From Blastocladiella emersonii ATCC 22665 (lineage: Eukaryota > Blastocladiomycota > Blastocladiomycetes > Blastocladiales > Blastocladiaceae), in NCBI GenBank assembly GCA_025594325.1, contig JANHCV010000003.1, positions 2,578,355 to 2,642,354 of the forward strand: 64,000 nucleotides of DNA, written 5' to 3'. The notes below the pieces were generated by a model, which had not been told where the DNA came from, ran no database searches, and worked only from the letters and a program-made list of their open reading frames with translations. Made by a program: the position numbers and the translations under genes. Numbering within the stretch: the first letter of the stretch is position 1; the number at the start of each line of letters is the position of its first letter. Positions 33,177 to 44,963 of the stretch are shown here, in pieces.

Positions 33177-36100
33177 CTATGAGTTGACCATGCCCGCGGC
33201 GGCCGAGACCGACGCCAAGGACGGCGGCGACGACGGTGGCGCCGGCTGTTGCTGCTGCTGCTGCTGAGCTGGCGTGGTCGTGGCCGCTGCCTGCGGGGGA
33301 GGCTGCGGTGACGGTGGCGGTAGTGGTGGGCCGGATCTGACCGTCACGGCGACCGTCGCGATGGCCGTGCTCGCGACCGTGACCTCGGCGATGGGTGCCG
33401 GTACGCTGCCGCCCTCGACGATCATCGGAGCTTGGGCCGCCGGGGCAGCAGGCCGGAGCGCCGCGGCGGCAGCAGCTGCTGCTGCCTGGGCCTGCGCCTG
33501 CGCCTGGGCCAGCGCCTGCGTGTGAGCTTGAGCTGCAGCATGTGACGCGGCAGCAGCGTGGGCGTGCGCCTGCGCTTGAGCCGCGGCAGCTTGAGCCGCA
33601 GCGAGCGCGGCCGCCTTGGCCGCCGCAGCCTTGGCGGCTGCCACCGCGACCGAGGTCTTGCCGCTGCTGCGCTTGCTGTTCGCGCTCGCCGGGCCCGCGT
33701 GGTACCCGTCGCTGGGCGACGACGACGCCTCGCGCGGCATGCTGAACACGGAGTAGTCGATGTTCTTGCGCTGGCGCTTGGGCCGGCCGTGGTGCATCGC
33801 GGCGAACCCGCCGGGGGTATCCGCATCGTCGCCGCTGCCCGCGTGCGCCGCGTCGGCGTCGTCGAGCGCCTCGGCGTACGTGCGCCGCCGCGAGCCGGCC
33901 TCCGAGTCGGACCCGTCGTGGGACGCGACCGCGCGCGAGTTCCCACCGCGCCGACCTGGAGCATGGAGATGGTGGTGGTGGTGGTGGTTACCCGAAAACG
34001 AGCTGGGCGGGGGCGGGCGGTGCATGGGCGCGACGGCGCCCGCGCCGGCGGCCTCGGCGACCTGCCGCGTGACCTGATACTCGTGCTGCAGCTCGCGCAG
34101 CTCGGCCATGACGGCGTCGACCACGTCGTTGATGCACGCCACCGACGTCGCCGTGATGAAGGCCGCCGCCGTTGACACGGGGCCCGTTGGCGTGGGTGGT
34201 GGCGAGGACGTGGGCGCGAGCGCGGGCGTGGTCGCGGAGGAAGGGGAGAAGGAGAACGGCTTGAACGCGGACCGCACGCGATCGAGGAGCGCCGTGACGG
34301 TCGCGGCACGCTCGTCCGAGTCGCGCACCGACTCGGGCGCGACGGCAATGTGCAGCACGCGCGAGTTGGCGATCAGCTCGCCGAGCTGGCCAGGGTTCGC
34401 GCGCGCGTACTTGACGAGCACCGTGTTGAGCTGCGCGCGCGCCTTGGACTGCGCCGCCGTGATGCGGGGCACAGGCGGCGTGGGCGTCGCGTTCGAGGCG
34501 GGCGCACATGCGGCAACGATGGGCGTAGCAGTCGCCGCATTGGACGAGGCCGTCGCTGACGGCGGACCCGACGTCCCAAACCCGTTGGTCGCAACAGCAG
34601 CGGCACCGCCGCGTGGTGTGCCCGGCGCGGCGGATGCGGACCCGTTGGTGGGGGCGGGCGGCGAGCCGTTGGCAAGCTGGTCGCCGTTGACTGCGCGCGC
34701 CGTCTCCTCGGCTGCTACCGCAGTAGCCGCTGCTGCTGCCGTAGCCGCCGCGCGGTTAGCGGCCGCCATCGACTTGAGCGAGGATTTGCGCGTGCGCCCG
34801 TTGGCGAACGTCGACGACGTGGGCGACGTGACGGAGAGCGGAGCGGCCGTTGTGGCTGTGGGCGAGGTTGGGAGCGACGGCCCGCCGTTCTTGCGCGGGG
34901 ACGTCAGGGCTGGTGCGCCGGCGGGGGCGGCGCGGGCAGAAGCAGCGGTGAAGGGCGGCGGGCCAGCCGCGGGTGCGCGAGCCGCGGGCGCCGTGTGGTT
35001 CGCGAAGATCGCCAGGTTCGGGTGCGACACGGACCGGTGCAGGCCCGGGGCCGCGGCGGACAGGTCGAGCGGGTGTGGGCGAGGCCGGCCCGAGCTGCCC
35101 GGCGGGTCGCTGTGAGCGTGCGTGGGCGGCGGCGAGGGCGGGTCGACCGAGAAGGCGCGGGCGGCGCGCGATGGTGGTGGAAGCGGGGCCGGGTCGATCG
35201 CCATGGGGGTCGCCATGCCGGCGGCGTCGTGGCGCAGCTGGAACGTGTCAGGGAGCGGAGCTGACCCTGCACGGGCACCACGCGTCGGGCTCAGCAGGAT
35301 CACGTCGGGCGAGGCGGGGACGGAGCTGAGATCGTCGTCATCGTCGTCGGACCCGTCACCGTCCTCGCCCTGGGCTGCACCGCCATGCTTGGGCCTCCTG
35401 CTGCCTGCCATGGCGCTCGCGAGTCCGTGCAACGGTTTCGCGCGCGGCTGCACCGACGGCGCGGAGGACGAGGGCAGGTAGTGGTGGCGAAACTGCTGCG
35501 GGGTCGGGCCGTCGACCTCGGGCAGCCCGTCGGCCTCGCCGAGGAGCGGCGGGACCACGGTGCCATCGAGCCGCTTCGGGCGGCGCCGGTTACGCGTGCG
35601 CGGAAGGTCCTTGCTCTCTTCGACGTAGAAGAAGTTGCCGAGGCTCGATACCTCGCGCGACGAAATCTGCCGCGCGCGGTTCCCGTTGGCGCTGCCCGTC
35701 GCGCTATCGGCGCCGGCGCTGCTGGATCGGTCGTCGTGGTGCGCGTGAGCGTGCGCGTGATGATGGGCGTGAGCACACGGGTCGGCGCTGCTGCTACTGC
35801 TGCTGGTCGTGTCGAGGAGGACGGCAAAGTCGCCCGAGGACGACGACGCCGCGGCAGTCGACGTGGACGAGACGACCGAGGAGGAGGACGGGTTCGAGAT
35901 GAGGGGCGGTGGCGGCAGCGGCAATCGTGGTGGCGTTAGTGCGGTTGACGCGGGGTCCACGTCCATGCGGTCGTCGGTGGCGGCGGCGGCGGTGGTTGTG
36001 GTGGACTCGGGTCGTGAAGGTGCGGGAGATGGTTTCGGCTGCTGCTTGACGGTCGCCTTGCCCGCCCTCCGCGCGCCCCCGGCCTTGGTTCGCCCGCCGC

Positions 36101-37749
36101 GCCCGCGAGCGGCTGGTTTTCGCGCCGGCGCCAAATCGTCTCCGGTACCGGGCTCGCTCTTGATCTTGACGGCGCCGTCGGCGTTCCGGGGTTTCCGTGG
36201 CGCGCCGCTGTTGGCGCGGCGCGGGCGCACGGTGCCGGGGAGCGGCGGGTCGCTGCCAATGGGCGGCGCCGACGGCGTATCGTCCTCGTCGTCGTCGTCC
36301 GACTCGGACTGCGAGATACGCGGCGAGAAGTTGTGCGAGGTGCAGCGGTGGCGCCACCCGCGCCAGATGAAGCCGTTGGCGGCGACGCCCTCGTGCAGGA
36401 AGCGCAGGGCGCGGCGCACGCCGCGGTTGCGCTGCAGCTCGGCGGGGTTGCGGAGGAAGAACCAGTGGTACATGGGGTCGTTGCCCGTGAAGATCTGGAC
36501 GTCGGCCTCGAGGACAATGGAGCTACAGGACGCCGTTGCAGTCAGTGGCGTGCAATGGAGGGAGCGAGAGAGTCTAGATGAGCACGCACAAGGTGTTGTC
36601 CTCAAAGTAGCGCACGTAGAGCTCCTTCTCGCCGATGGGAGCCTGCGGAGCAATGTCGGCGTCGCCGGGGATGTCCGAGACGGGGATGACGGCAGCGGGC
36701 CACCACAGGCGCTCCTCGTCCGCGTTGAGCGGGACCTCGTCGATCATGCGCTGCAGGGCGGCGGGCACGTCGTAGTCGGGCTCGGTGGCGAGCTGGTGCT
36801 GGCGACGGCGCACGTTGGGGTTCTCGTCGACGGCAGAGCCAGCCGCGCACATTGATGATGGTGAAGACGACGACGACGACGGGGGCGAATGCGAGGAAGA
36901 TGGTGCGGGGAGGGTGGTGACACCGGCGACGGGCGAGGACGAACCCGAAGAGGCGGCTGAAGAGGACGACGAGGTGGATGCGGGTGATGGAATGTCGTCG
37001 AGGTCGTCGAGGTCGTCCAGATCGTCGTCGTCGTCCAGGAGTCCCGCGGGTCGGGGAGCTCGTGGCGCTCCGCCCGACGCAGCCGGAGGGCCGACTACGG
37101 CACCCGGAGCGAGCGCGTTGCGGGCAGTCTCGGACCCGGCGGTGCGCGTGGTGCCGGTGGCGAGGTCGTCATCGTCGTCGTCCACATCCGAGAGGTCGTC
37201 AATGTCGATGAGGTCGTCGGACGAGAGCGACAGCGAGGTGACGGCGGTCGGCTTCGCGGCAGGTGCTGGAGGAGAGACGACGGGCCTTGGCGGGAGGGCC
37301 GAGGTGGGCGAGGTGACGAGCGGGAGGACGGGTGGTGGCGCAGCGGCTCGTGGTGGTGCCGTGGGCGGGACGAACGGGACGCCCGATGGAGCCGAAGTCG
37401 GCGAGGCGAGCGCGAGCGACGAGGTGGACGAGGCGCGCGAAGTTGCGGCGGACGAGAGGGTCGAGGTAGTCGCCGAGGTGGACAGCGAGCCCGAGCCGTG
37501 CGGGCGCTTCCGAGCGAGAGCGCGGCGGACGCGGGCGCGCTCCTTGGACTCGAGTGGGTCGATCCAGACGACGACGGGGTACCACGGCCAGGCGCGCAGG
37601 GCGTCGGAAGGGAACGGCGCGGTCGGCGGCGGAGGTGGCGGACGCGTCGTCGTGGGTGCGTTCGCGGGTGCCGTCGCAGGTGCCGGGTGCGGCAGTGGTG
37701 GCGGCAGCGGGTGCGGCGCGGGAGGAGGGTGCGGGGCAGCCGAGGTCAT
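33177..37749 (-). CDS. PWWP-like chromatin-associated protein, low-complexity
   Basis: Two exons, 37749-36590 and 36522-33177, give 1501 residues. The 67-nt intron (GTGCGT to CTGTAG) splits the recognisable domain. The joined sequence has a PWWP-like core: LWWPAAVIPVSD, KELYVRYFEDNT spliced to FSIVLEADVQIF, then HWFFLRNPAELQ and the helix VRRALRFLHEG. A second WPWYP motif (AWPWYPVVVWIDP) lies about 300 residues upstream. PWWP domains bind methylated histone tails and DNA, so a nuclear role is likely. The rest is Ser/Pro/Ala-rich with acidic runs, basic patches (KPRNADGAVKIK), a poly-His run (coded near 33970-33990), an Ala/Gln/His-rich coil and a C-terminal poly-Gln run. The ATG at 37749 is chosen because upstream codons look non-coding. 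Confidence 0.68.
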
Positions 37750-38625
37750 CCCGGCATACGCGGCGCGCGGGTGGCGAGGGGGTATCACGGAGGGAGGGGG
37801 GAGCGCGGGCGCGGCGGCGACCAGGGCAGCAGCGGCGGCAGGGAGAGCGAGCACGTTGGGGGGAGGCGCGGGGGAGGGAGGGCGAAAAGGCGGCGGGTGG
37901 GCGAATGGGCGCCGTCGTGGTGGGAAACGGGCGGGCGGCGGCAAGTCGGCCCACACGCGGGCAGGCGTCGTCCTGCGGGGTTTCGGGGCTCGCAGCAGGG
38001 TCGGCGGGCACGGTGGCGGCGGGTGGTGCGCTGGAGTTGCGGGAGAACTAGCGCAGTCGAGCGGGCATGGCCAGCGGGGCGGGGTGCGATCGGTCGCGCG
38101 TCGTGGCGAGGGGCGGCTACACGGCGAGGGGCGGTGAGGACGAGGGCGGCGAGGGGCGGCGATCGAGTAGGCTGTACCGGCGAGCGCACGGGCGTGCGGC
38201 GATGGCCACGGCTCACGGTGGACGCAGGGCAGGCCGGCGCAGGCGGGCGAACGCGCACGCGCGGGGTCGGGCACGGATGGGAGCCGGTCGCAGCGGCCAG
38301 TCGGACAGCCGGTCGGTCGGGCGCGGTGCGAGCGGCGCGAGGGTGTCGATGCGTGGTGGTGGATGCGTGGGTGCGTGCTGCGTGCGTGCGTGGGCGAGAC
38401 CGATGAGCGGGCGGGGCGGGCTCTCGAGCGAAGGGAGAGGGAGCGGAGCGCAGAGCGGAGCGGCCGGCCGGCCAGCCAGCGCAAGGGACACACCGCTGCG
38501 CGAGCGCCCAAGCACAGGGGCGAATGAAACGGTGAAACCGCGGCCACGTGCGCGCCCGTGCGGCGGTTTTGGCTGCCGCGAACCGCGTGGCCTGTCTTTT
38601 CTCCTCCAAAACCCCCACATCCGCC
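37750..38625. promoter_or_regulatory. Divergent promoter region between the PWWP-like and TMEM223-like genes
   Basis: 876 bp between divergent starts. It is GC-rich, with CGTGCGTGC-type repeats (38370-38400) and GCGGAGCG/GAGCGGAG repeats (38425-38475). The minus frame is open through it, but its translation is Arg/Pro/His-rich without domain character. No core promoter motif was identified. Confidence 0.4.
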
Positions 38626-39381
38626 ATGTATCAATCATCATCACTCGCTGGATTCGCCCGCGCACACCTCCTGCGCCGCGGGTTTGCCTCGGCCGCGCCC
38701 AAGAAGGCCGCGAGCGCCGCCGCCACCGCGGCCCCGACCGAGATCCTCGTGTACCGCACGACGCGGCCCTGGATGCCCAAGGCGGCCGTGGCCGGCGGTC
38801 TGGGCCTGCTGCTCTTCTGGGCCAACGTTGCCTACACCATGAACGAGCTGCTCAACGCCACCACCGCCGTCTCGCTCGCCTCGCTCGACCCCAACGCCAA
38901 GGACGCGCCCGCCGTGACCTCGACGGCCGCGCGCCTCCCCGTCTTTGTGCGCCGCGCCGCCGGCACCTCCGAGGCCGATGCTGCTGCTGTCGCCGCCGAG
39001 GCGAGCCACCACATTGAGCCGCCCTCGCCGCTGCGCGCCAAGATCGTGGCCGGCGTCGCCGTGGCGCTGGGCGCCGGATCGGCCGCCCTAGCCTTCCGCT
39101 TCGCCTCGCGCATGGTCTCCGAGATCCGCTACGACCGCACCGCCCGCGCCGTCATCCTGCGCCACGGCATCCTCGGCGACAAGACCCTCCGCGTGCCGCA
39201 GAAATCCGTCGTCACCCGCCAGACCGTCAGTGACATGGTCCTCAAGGGCAGCCCCGTCATGTTTGTCAAGCGCACCCCCTCCGAGGAGGTCGCCGCTGGC
39301 TTCATGCTCGACAAGAAGGGCGACTTCCCCAATGACGGCAAGCTGATCGATTCGCTCTTTTACATCCCGCTCAAAAAGTAG
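38626..39381 (+). CDS. TMEM223: TMEM223-like mitochondrial inner membrane protein
   Basis: A single exon of 251 residues. The N-terminus (FARAHLLRRGFASAAPKKA) is a typical mitochondrial targeting sequence. Two membrane helices follow (AAVAGGLGLLLFWANVAYT; IVAGVAVALGAGSAALAF). After the second come a domain with a basic strand (RAVILRHGILG) and the characteristic C-terminal block GFMLDKKGDFPNDGKLID. That block corresponds to the LLDKxGHFPN motif of animal TMEM223 as I recall it. Animal TMEM223 acts in cytochrome c oxidase (complex IV) assembly; the same role here is inferred from family. The ATG is the first in frame and directly precedes the presequence. Confidence 0.8.
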   Translation: MYQSSSLAGFARAHLLRRGFASAAPKKAASAAATAAPTEILVYRTTRPWMPKAAVAGGLGLLLFWANVAYTMNELLNATTAVSLASLDPNAKDAPAVTSTAARLPVFVRRAAGTSEADAAAVAAEASHHIEPPSPLRAKIVAGVAVALGAGSAALAFRFASRMVSEIRYDRTARAVILRHGILGDKTLRVPQKSVVTRQTVSDMVLKGSPVMFVKRTPSEEVAAGFMLDKKGDFPNDGKLIDSLFYIPLKK

Positions 39382-39448
39382 GCATATCCCGCGAGAACCA
39401 CAAAATACATTCCCATAAGTGTATTCGCTCGCTCGCCCGTTGCTCGGT

Positions 39449-41244
39449 TCACTCAATGCGCTCGAACCGCGCAACCTCGTTCCCCTCGCCACCGTGCACC
39501 ACGAGCTCGATCCGACGCTGCACCCGGCGCGCCGCCATCCAGGGCATCTCGCCCTCGCGCATCGGCGACACGGACCGCACCGCCACCGTCGAGCTCGACC
39601 GCGGCAGCTGGAACGTGACGGTCAGCGGGTTGGCCACCGAGCACGCCACGTACACCTTGCTCGCCTCGCCGCCGACGAGGTCGCCCGCGGGAACCAGCGG
39701 GACGCACATGTCGGGCGCGCGCACCAAGCGCATGCCGCCGTCCATGCCGCGCACCACCGACACGCTGCCCCACGCCTGGTGCACGTACACGCCCGCGACC
39801 GCGTCCTTGGTTGTCTCACCCGCCACCGACGCCGCAGCGCCGCGGACCGTCTCGACCTGCTGCACCGCGCGGAACACCTTGGCGTGCGGGATCACCCCGC
39901 GCAGCGCCGCGAGCGTGTACCCCGCCGTCTCGCGGGCAGCCGCGCGCAGGACATGTGCCGCAACGAGCGGGCCGAAAAACGCGTGGTCCTGGTTCTCGGC
40001 CACGCAAACCGCCACCTGGCTCGGACCCGTGCCCGACACGGCCGTGTACACGGACGATCCGGCGCTCCCGCCCGCGTGGCACCGCGATCCGTCGCCACGC
40101 ATGTGCCACCCGCCGATGACGCACGGGTTCCCGCGCGCCTGCGCGAACAGGGGAGCCATGGCCGGCAGCGACTCGACGCCCGCGGCCCAGTGCGCCGCGG
40201 CGCGCGACGTCATCCACAGGCCGTCGACGCCGAGGTAGTGGCGGTGCGGCGCCTCGAGCTCGGCTGGGCGCGGGACCACGGGCCAATTGCCGCCGGCCAT
40301 GCGCTCGATGGAAGCGAGGACGGCGGGATCCTGACTGCGACCAGTGAGGACCGCGGCGGCCGACGCGTCGACGGCGGCCGAGGTGGCACCCGCGAACCGC
40401 TCGGAAAACTCTGCCGGGGTCCACGCGAGCGTGTGCCCGCGAGCAACACACGACGATGGCGACGACGATGGGTACCACGCAAAGTCGCCGTCCTCCTCGT
40501 GCAGCCCGAGCGGACCGAGGACATGCTTGGCGACAAACGCCGGGAAGTTGCGCGGCGTGTCGTCGAGGCCAGCCGGGCGCGCGGCGAGGACGCGGTCGAC
40601 GAGCAGCGTCAGGAAAGCGTACGTCGCGTCCGTGTCGATCACGTCGGACCCGAGGTCCTCGGCGATCTCGAAGCGCAGCAGGTGCAGCTTGTCCGAGTCG
40701 AAGAGACGGTGCGCGGCGCTCGCGTACTCGTGCTCGGCGAGCACCAGCCCGTCGACGTGCCGCGCAATGCCCTATAAGCGGTGGACAGGGCGAGTTAGAA
40801 ATAGATGACCGACGCGTGGAATAGCGCTTTGAAACGTACGGCGCGGTGCATGACGAGGTCCTCGACGGAAACCCGCTGAATATTCGGCACGCTGCTGACC
40901 TCGGGCACGACCATGGCGACGGGACGGTGCCACGCGAGCTTACCCACGAGCACGAGAGTGGCGACGGCGGCCGCTGTGACGGTCTTGGCCAGGGTGCCGA
41001 CCCGGAAAAGCGTCGTCGCATCGACAGGGGTAGGATCGGAGGTGGCGAGGCTGCCCGCGGCGTGATGCAGAACGACCGCGTCGCCCACGGTCACGGTAGC
41101 CGCGAGGCCCGGGATCTGCAGCGCGTCGCGAGCCTCATCGAGGAGAGACGTGAGAGCGGCAGCGTCGAAGCAACCGTCAGGTTTGCAGCGGGCGCGCGCA
41201 AAGGTTGGCGATGAGGGCGGCGTGGCAAGCTGAGCGGCAGACAT
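39449..41244 (-). CDS. Serine beta-lactamase-like (class C fold) protein with altered active site
   Basis: Two exons, 41244-40840 and 40771-39449, give 575 residues. The intron (GTACGT to TTATAG, 69 nt) falls in the HRAG motif, the family's LLxHxSG element. The N-terminal half follows the beta-lactamase/penicillin-binding fold: IPGLAATVTVGDAVV, FRVGTLAKTVTAAAVATLVL, GKLAWHRPV. The nucleophile position of SxxK is Thr (TLAK). The YxN motif is not recognisable (the region reads DTDATYAFLTLLVDRV). The third motif (HAGGSAG) is present. Two of three catalytic motifs are thus changed, so hydrolysis is uncertain. About 140 C-terminal residues form an extra beta-rich domain like those after fungal and LACTB-related family members. 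No signal peptide is seen. The gene is divergent from the DUF3712-like gene. Confidence 0.8.
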
Positions 41245-41794
41245 GGTGGTATCGTTGAGAGCGCTGTGACGAACGAGGGAGGGGGAGGGGCCTGGCTGCG
41301 CTTTATACTCCTGGCCGCGGTGCGGCAGTCTGCACCAGGCCGTTAAAAATGGTGCGAGCCGTTGGGCTTGGGCGTCCAAAGTTGACGCCGAGCTCCACCA
41401 AGTCTCTCGCTTCCTTGGCATCCTGCATCTCGCGCAGGAGAAGAAGGTTCCCCCCGATGGCCCAGGGTTGGCAAGTACAAGCCGTGTGCGCGCGCGATGA
41501 GCGTTGCCACGAGCGGCGGAGCGGAGCGAGTTGCTACATCTCATGCGGGGAGAGCTCCCTGATCCGGCGCCTTTGCTGCAGCTCAAGCGAGCGTTGTCTC
41601 GCGGCGCGAGGACAAGCTGCACGCGTCGCATTATAACGTGGAGGGCGCGTGACCACCGTCGTCAGCTGTCTCGCGAGTGCGTGCGCGTGAAAACGGCCTC
41701 GCGCCGCGACTCCGCCGCCACGCCCGCCGGCAGCCCTTCTCTCTCCTCTCCACCTCGCACGGCGACCCTTCCCTCCCACGCACAAACGCATCCA
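41245..41794. promoter_or_regulatory. Divergent promoter region
   Basis: 550 bp between the beta-lactamase-like and DUF3712-like genes. A TTTATAC element lies near 41301-41312, about 60 bp upstream of the minus-strand ATG, and a TATAAC near 41631-41636, upstream of the plus-strand gene. Either could be a TATA-like site (inference). A CT-rich tract (41735-41775) precedes the plus-strand start. Confidence 0.35.
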
Positions 41795-43345
41795 ATGTCA
41801 ACGCAGAACCAAGTTGCGCAGCGGCCGCCCGCCCAGCTCACGGCCCGCCACCTCGTCATGGGCCTCCTCCGCGCCGTGCGCGCCTGGCTCTGGCGCACCG
41901 TGTTCGCGCACCTGCCGATGCCCGCGGCGGTGCGTGCATGGATCACGGCGGGCGGCACCTCGGTCGACGCGGCGCTGTGGCTCGTTGCCGTGGCCGTGGC
42001 CGCTGCGGGCCTCCAGCGGTCGGTCGTGCCGTGGGTCGCGCAGCGGCTCGTCGAGGCCACCACGCTGTCGGTCGCCGCCCTCGCCATGAGCCACCCCAAG
42101 CCCACCGCCGTCCGCAGCAGCATCACCGCCGTCATCCGCGTCCCCGGCCCGCCGCTCGCCACGCGGATGGTCATGCGCAAGCCCATGCGCGTGGAGTACA
42201 AGGGCAAGCTCGTTGCGCGCGCCCGCGTCGTCGGCCGCCTCAACGTGCCCGCGGGCGGCGGTGTCGTGCCCATGGAGGCCGTCATGGAGATGGTGGACGG
42301 CAGCGAGGACACGCGCGACGCCTTCTCGGCATTCTGCCGCGATCTGGTGCTCGCCGACGCCGACGTGCCCTTCACCATGACGGGCGACGGCATCGAGGTG
42401 CAGCTGTTTGACGGGCGCGTCGCGATCCCGAACCTCGCCATGACCAAGACCGTCTCGCTGCCCGGCATGGGCGGCCTCTCCAACATGTCCATTGAGTCGG
42501 TCCTGCTCGTCGATACCACGGTCCACTCCATGACGCTGCAGACCGTGTGCATCGCCGTCAACCCGAGTCCCGTCACCATGGCCTCGGGCACCGTACGCTT
42601 CGCCATGACCACGCCCGAGCTGTGGGCCGAGAGCGGCGCCACCTCGGGCGCCGACGACTTCCCGTATCTCGCCGAGGTGACCATCCCCGACATGGTGCTG
42701 CGACCGGGCGCGAACCGGCTGGTCGCGACGTGCACCATGCGCCGCCCGCACCCGTCAACGATCGGCGACGCCCGCGTCGTTGCCGCCGGCCTCCGCATCC
42801 TATCGCGGTACCTGCAGGGCGACGCGTCCGACGTGGTGGTCGTGGGCCGCGCCGCCGACGCTGCGAGCTACCTCACGCCCGCCATTCAGTCCGTGGTGGT
42901 ACGCACCACGCTCCCACCCCTTGCCCCGCGCGGGACGCAGCCGCTGCTCGTGCAGACGACGCTGGCGCTGTCCCAGGTCAACCTGCTCGCGCAGTCGGTC
43001 CCGGCCAACGTGACTCTGGCCAACCCGTTCCCGCTCGGCATGACGGTGCGTCGGATGCGCGCCCGCGCCACGCTCCCGCGTGCCTCACCGACGGACGCCG
43101 CGCACCCCATGGGTGGCATGGACGCGGCCGTGATGATGTACGTTCCCGCGCACGCCACGGTCACGCCCGACGAGAGCGTACCGATGCAGCTGCAGCTCGG
43201 GCTCCCGCAGCTGCTCGCCGTGGCCGGGTCGGGCGGTGAGCTGCGCGTGGACGTGGCGTGCGAGATCGACTGCCGTGTCGGCCTGTGCGCGCTCAGCGGC
43301 ATCGAGTACGTGCAGGAGAACGCGCGCGTCGTGCTCCGGCTCTGA
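41795..43345 (+). CDS. DUF3712/LEA-type repeat membrane protein
   Basis: A single exon of 516 residues. An N-terminal helix (ALWLVAVAVAAAGLQRSVV, about 58-78) anchors a long, beta-rich ectodomain made of repeated units of about 130-150 residues. Each alternates strands with Thr/Met/Val-rich turns (TMTGDGIEVQLFDGRVAIPN; YLAEVTIPDMVLRPGANRLV). This is the pattern of fungal DUF3712/AsmA-like proteins as I recall them. Their function is unknown, though extracellular or vacuolar lipid-related roles have been suggested for the fold. There is no cleaved signal peptide. The start lies 19 nt downstream of a pyrimidine-rich leader, and upstream in-frame sequence looks non-coding. Confidence 0.7.
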   Translation: MSTQNQVAQRPPAQLTARHLVMGLLRAVRAWLWRTVFAHLPMPAAVRAWITAGGTSVDAALWLVAVAVAAAGLQRSVVPWVAQRLVEATTLSVAALAMSHPKPTAVRSSITAVIRVPGPPLATRMVMRKPMRVEYKGKLVARARVVGRLNVPAGGGVVPMEAVMEMVDGSEDTRDAFSAFCRDLVLADADVPFTMTGDGIEVQLFDGRVAIPNLAMTKTVSLPGMGGLSNMSIESVLLVDTTVHSMTLQTVCIAVNPSPVTMASGTVRFAMTTPELWAESGATSGADDFPYLAEVTIPDMVLRPGANRLVATCTMRRPHPSTIGDARVVAAGLRILSRYLQGDASDVVVVGRAADAASYLTPAIQSVVVRTTLPPLAPRGTQPLLVQTTLALSQVNLLAQSVPANVTLANPFPLGMTVRRMRARATLPRASPTDAAHPMGGMDAAVMMYVPAHATVTPDESVPMQLQLGLPQLLAVAGSGGELRVDVACEIDCRVGLCALSGIEYVQENARVVLRL

Positions 43346-43580
43346 GGTCGCGCAAGGATGGGCGGCGTGTGACTGGCGCCGCAGCGTGATGGTTTGTAAT
43401 CGAATCTCGATATTTTTGCCATTCAAGTCGGAGGCTCATAGAGGGAGAGGAGAGAAAGTACAAGTCGCGCGTAGTCGGGTGCTGACGGGACGCAGGCGCG
43501 CGACGCGTACAAATTCGGGCCACGGCCCCGCAGCCCCCTCCCGCTCTCCTACTGCACATTTGCTCTCTTTGTGACCAACC

Positions 43581-44963
43581 ATGTTCTCGCGCCTTCGTGT
43601 ACGACCACGACCACGACCGCCGCCGTGCCCGATCCGTGCTCGGCCGCGTCGCACTGCTCGCACACAGGCTCTGATCCGTCCCCGACTCGTAGCCCGCCAT
43701 CGCTCGCGTCCGCCAGCTCAGCACCCAGGTCGACGGTGGTGCCAAGGGCGGACTCAACAAGAGCCTCGTCGGCGCCGGCGTCGTCGCCGCTGGTACGCTC
43801 TTTGCTCGTCGCGACTCTCGCCTGCACGGCAACGCGGGATCTCCTCCCCCCTCCGCCCTCCCTCCTACACGCCTTTGTCCGCAGCACAGCGCGGCTTTCG
43901 TGGCGTGCTCGAGCGCCGCTCCCGGCGGTTCGCTGACTGGCGGGCACGTGGCGGTTGCGCTATGAACGATGCGTGCACGCATGCGGTTCGCTCGCTGGTC
44001 AGTCACGGCGGCCGCGATCGAGGTGCCGTCCGCCCCGCCCCTACAAAACCTCGCCGTCCCCTCCGCCTTCTCTCTCCGCTCTCGCAACTCACCCCTCTTT
44101 GCAACGCATCGCACTGATATCCAGCCGCTGCCGGTTACTACCTCATGTCGCCCAACGCCTCCGCCCCCGCCGCGCCCCTCCCCGCAGCGCTCGACCCCTC
44201 CGAGTTCCGCGCCTTCAAGCTCGCGGCCATCGAGCCTATTTCGCACAACACGGCCGTGTTCCGCTTCGCTCTGCCCCACGCCGAGCAGACGATCGGCCTG
44301 CCCACCACGTCGTTTGTGCTGACCAAGTTCACGCCCGAGGGTGCCGACGCGCCGGTCGTCCGCCCCTACACGCCCACCTCCACCGACGACACTAAGGGCC
44401 ACTTCGACCTCCTCGTCAAGCGCTACGACGGCGGCGCCATGTCGTCGCACATCCACAGCCTCAAGGTCGGGGACTCGCTCGACGTGAAGGGGCCGATCGT
44501 CAAGTACCAGTTCACGACTGCCAACCAGCACAAGGAGGTTGGGATGATTGCTGGCGGTACCGGTATCACGCCCATGCTCCAGATTATCAACAAGCTCATC
44601 CGCGACAAGGAGGACAAGACCAAGCTCACGCTGCTGTTCGCCAACGTGTCCGAGGCCGACATCCTGCTCAAGAAGGAGCTCGACGCCATCGCCGCCGCCC
44701 ACCCCGACCGCTTCCGCGTCCACTACGTCATCGACAAGGCCACGACGCCCAACTGGACCGGCGAGACGGGCCACATCAACAAGGACCTGATCAAGAAGTA
44801 CATCCCGTCGGCCCAGACGCTCGGCACCCAGCTCTTCGTGTGCGGCCCGCCCGGCATGGTCAAGGCCATCTCCGGCTCCAAGGCGCCCGACTACTCGCAG
44901 GGCGAGCTCGACGGCATCCTCAAGGAGCTCGGCTACACCAAGGAGCAGGTGTTCAAGGTCTAA
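43581..44963 (+). CDS. MCR1: NADH-cytochrome b5 reductase, mitochondrial type
   Basis: Three exons, 43581-43598, 43693-43792 and 44125-44963, give 318 residues (yeast Mcr1 is about 302). The first two exons encode a presequence (MFSRLR, then PAIARVRQLSTQ) and part of a membrane anchor (LVGAGVVAA, continued as AAAGYYL in exon 3). The catalytic part is intact: FAD motif RPYTPTS, GPIVKYQ, NADH motif GGTGITPMLQ, CGPPGM and the C-terminal VFKV. The enzyme passes electrons from NADH to cytochrome b5 at the outer membrane or intermembrane space. The second intron is 332 nt, about five times longer than others here, and ends in a CT-rich stretch. An ATG at 44145 just after the anchor could start a soluble form. 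Confidence 0.9.
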
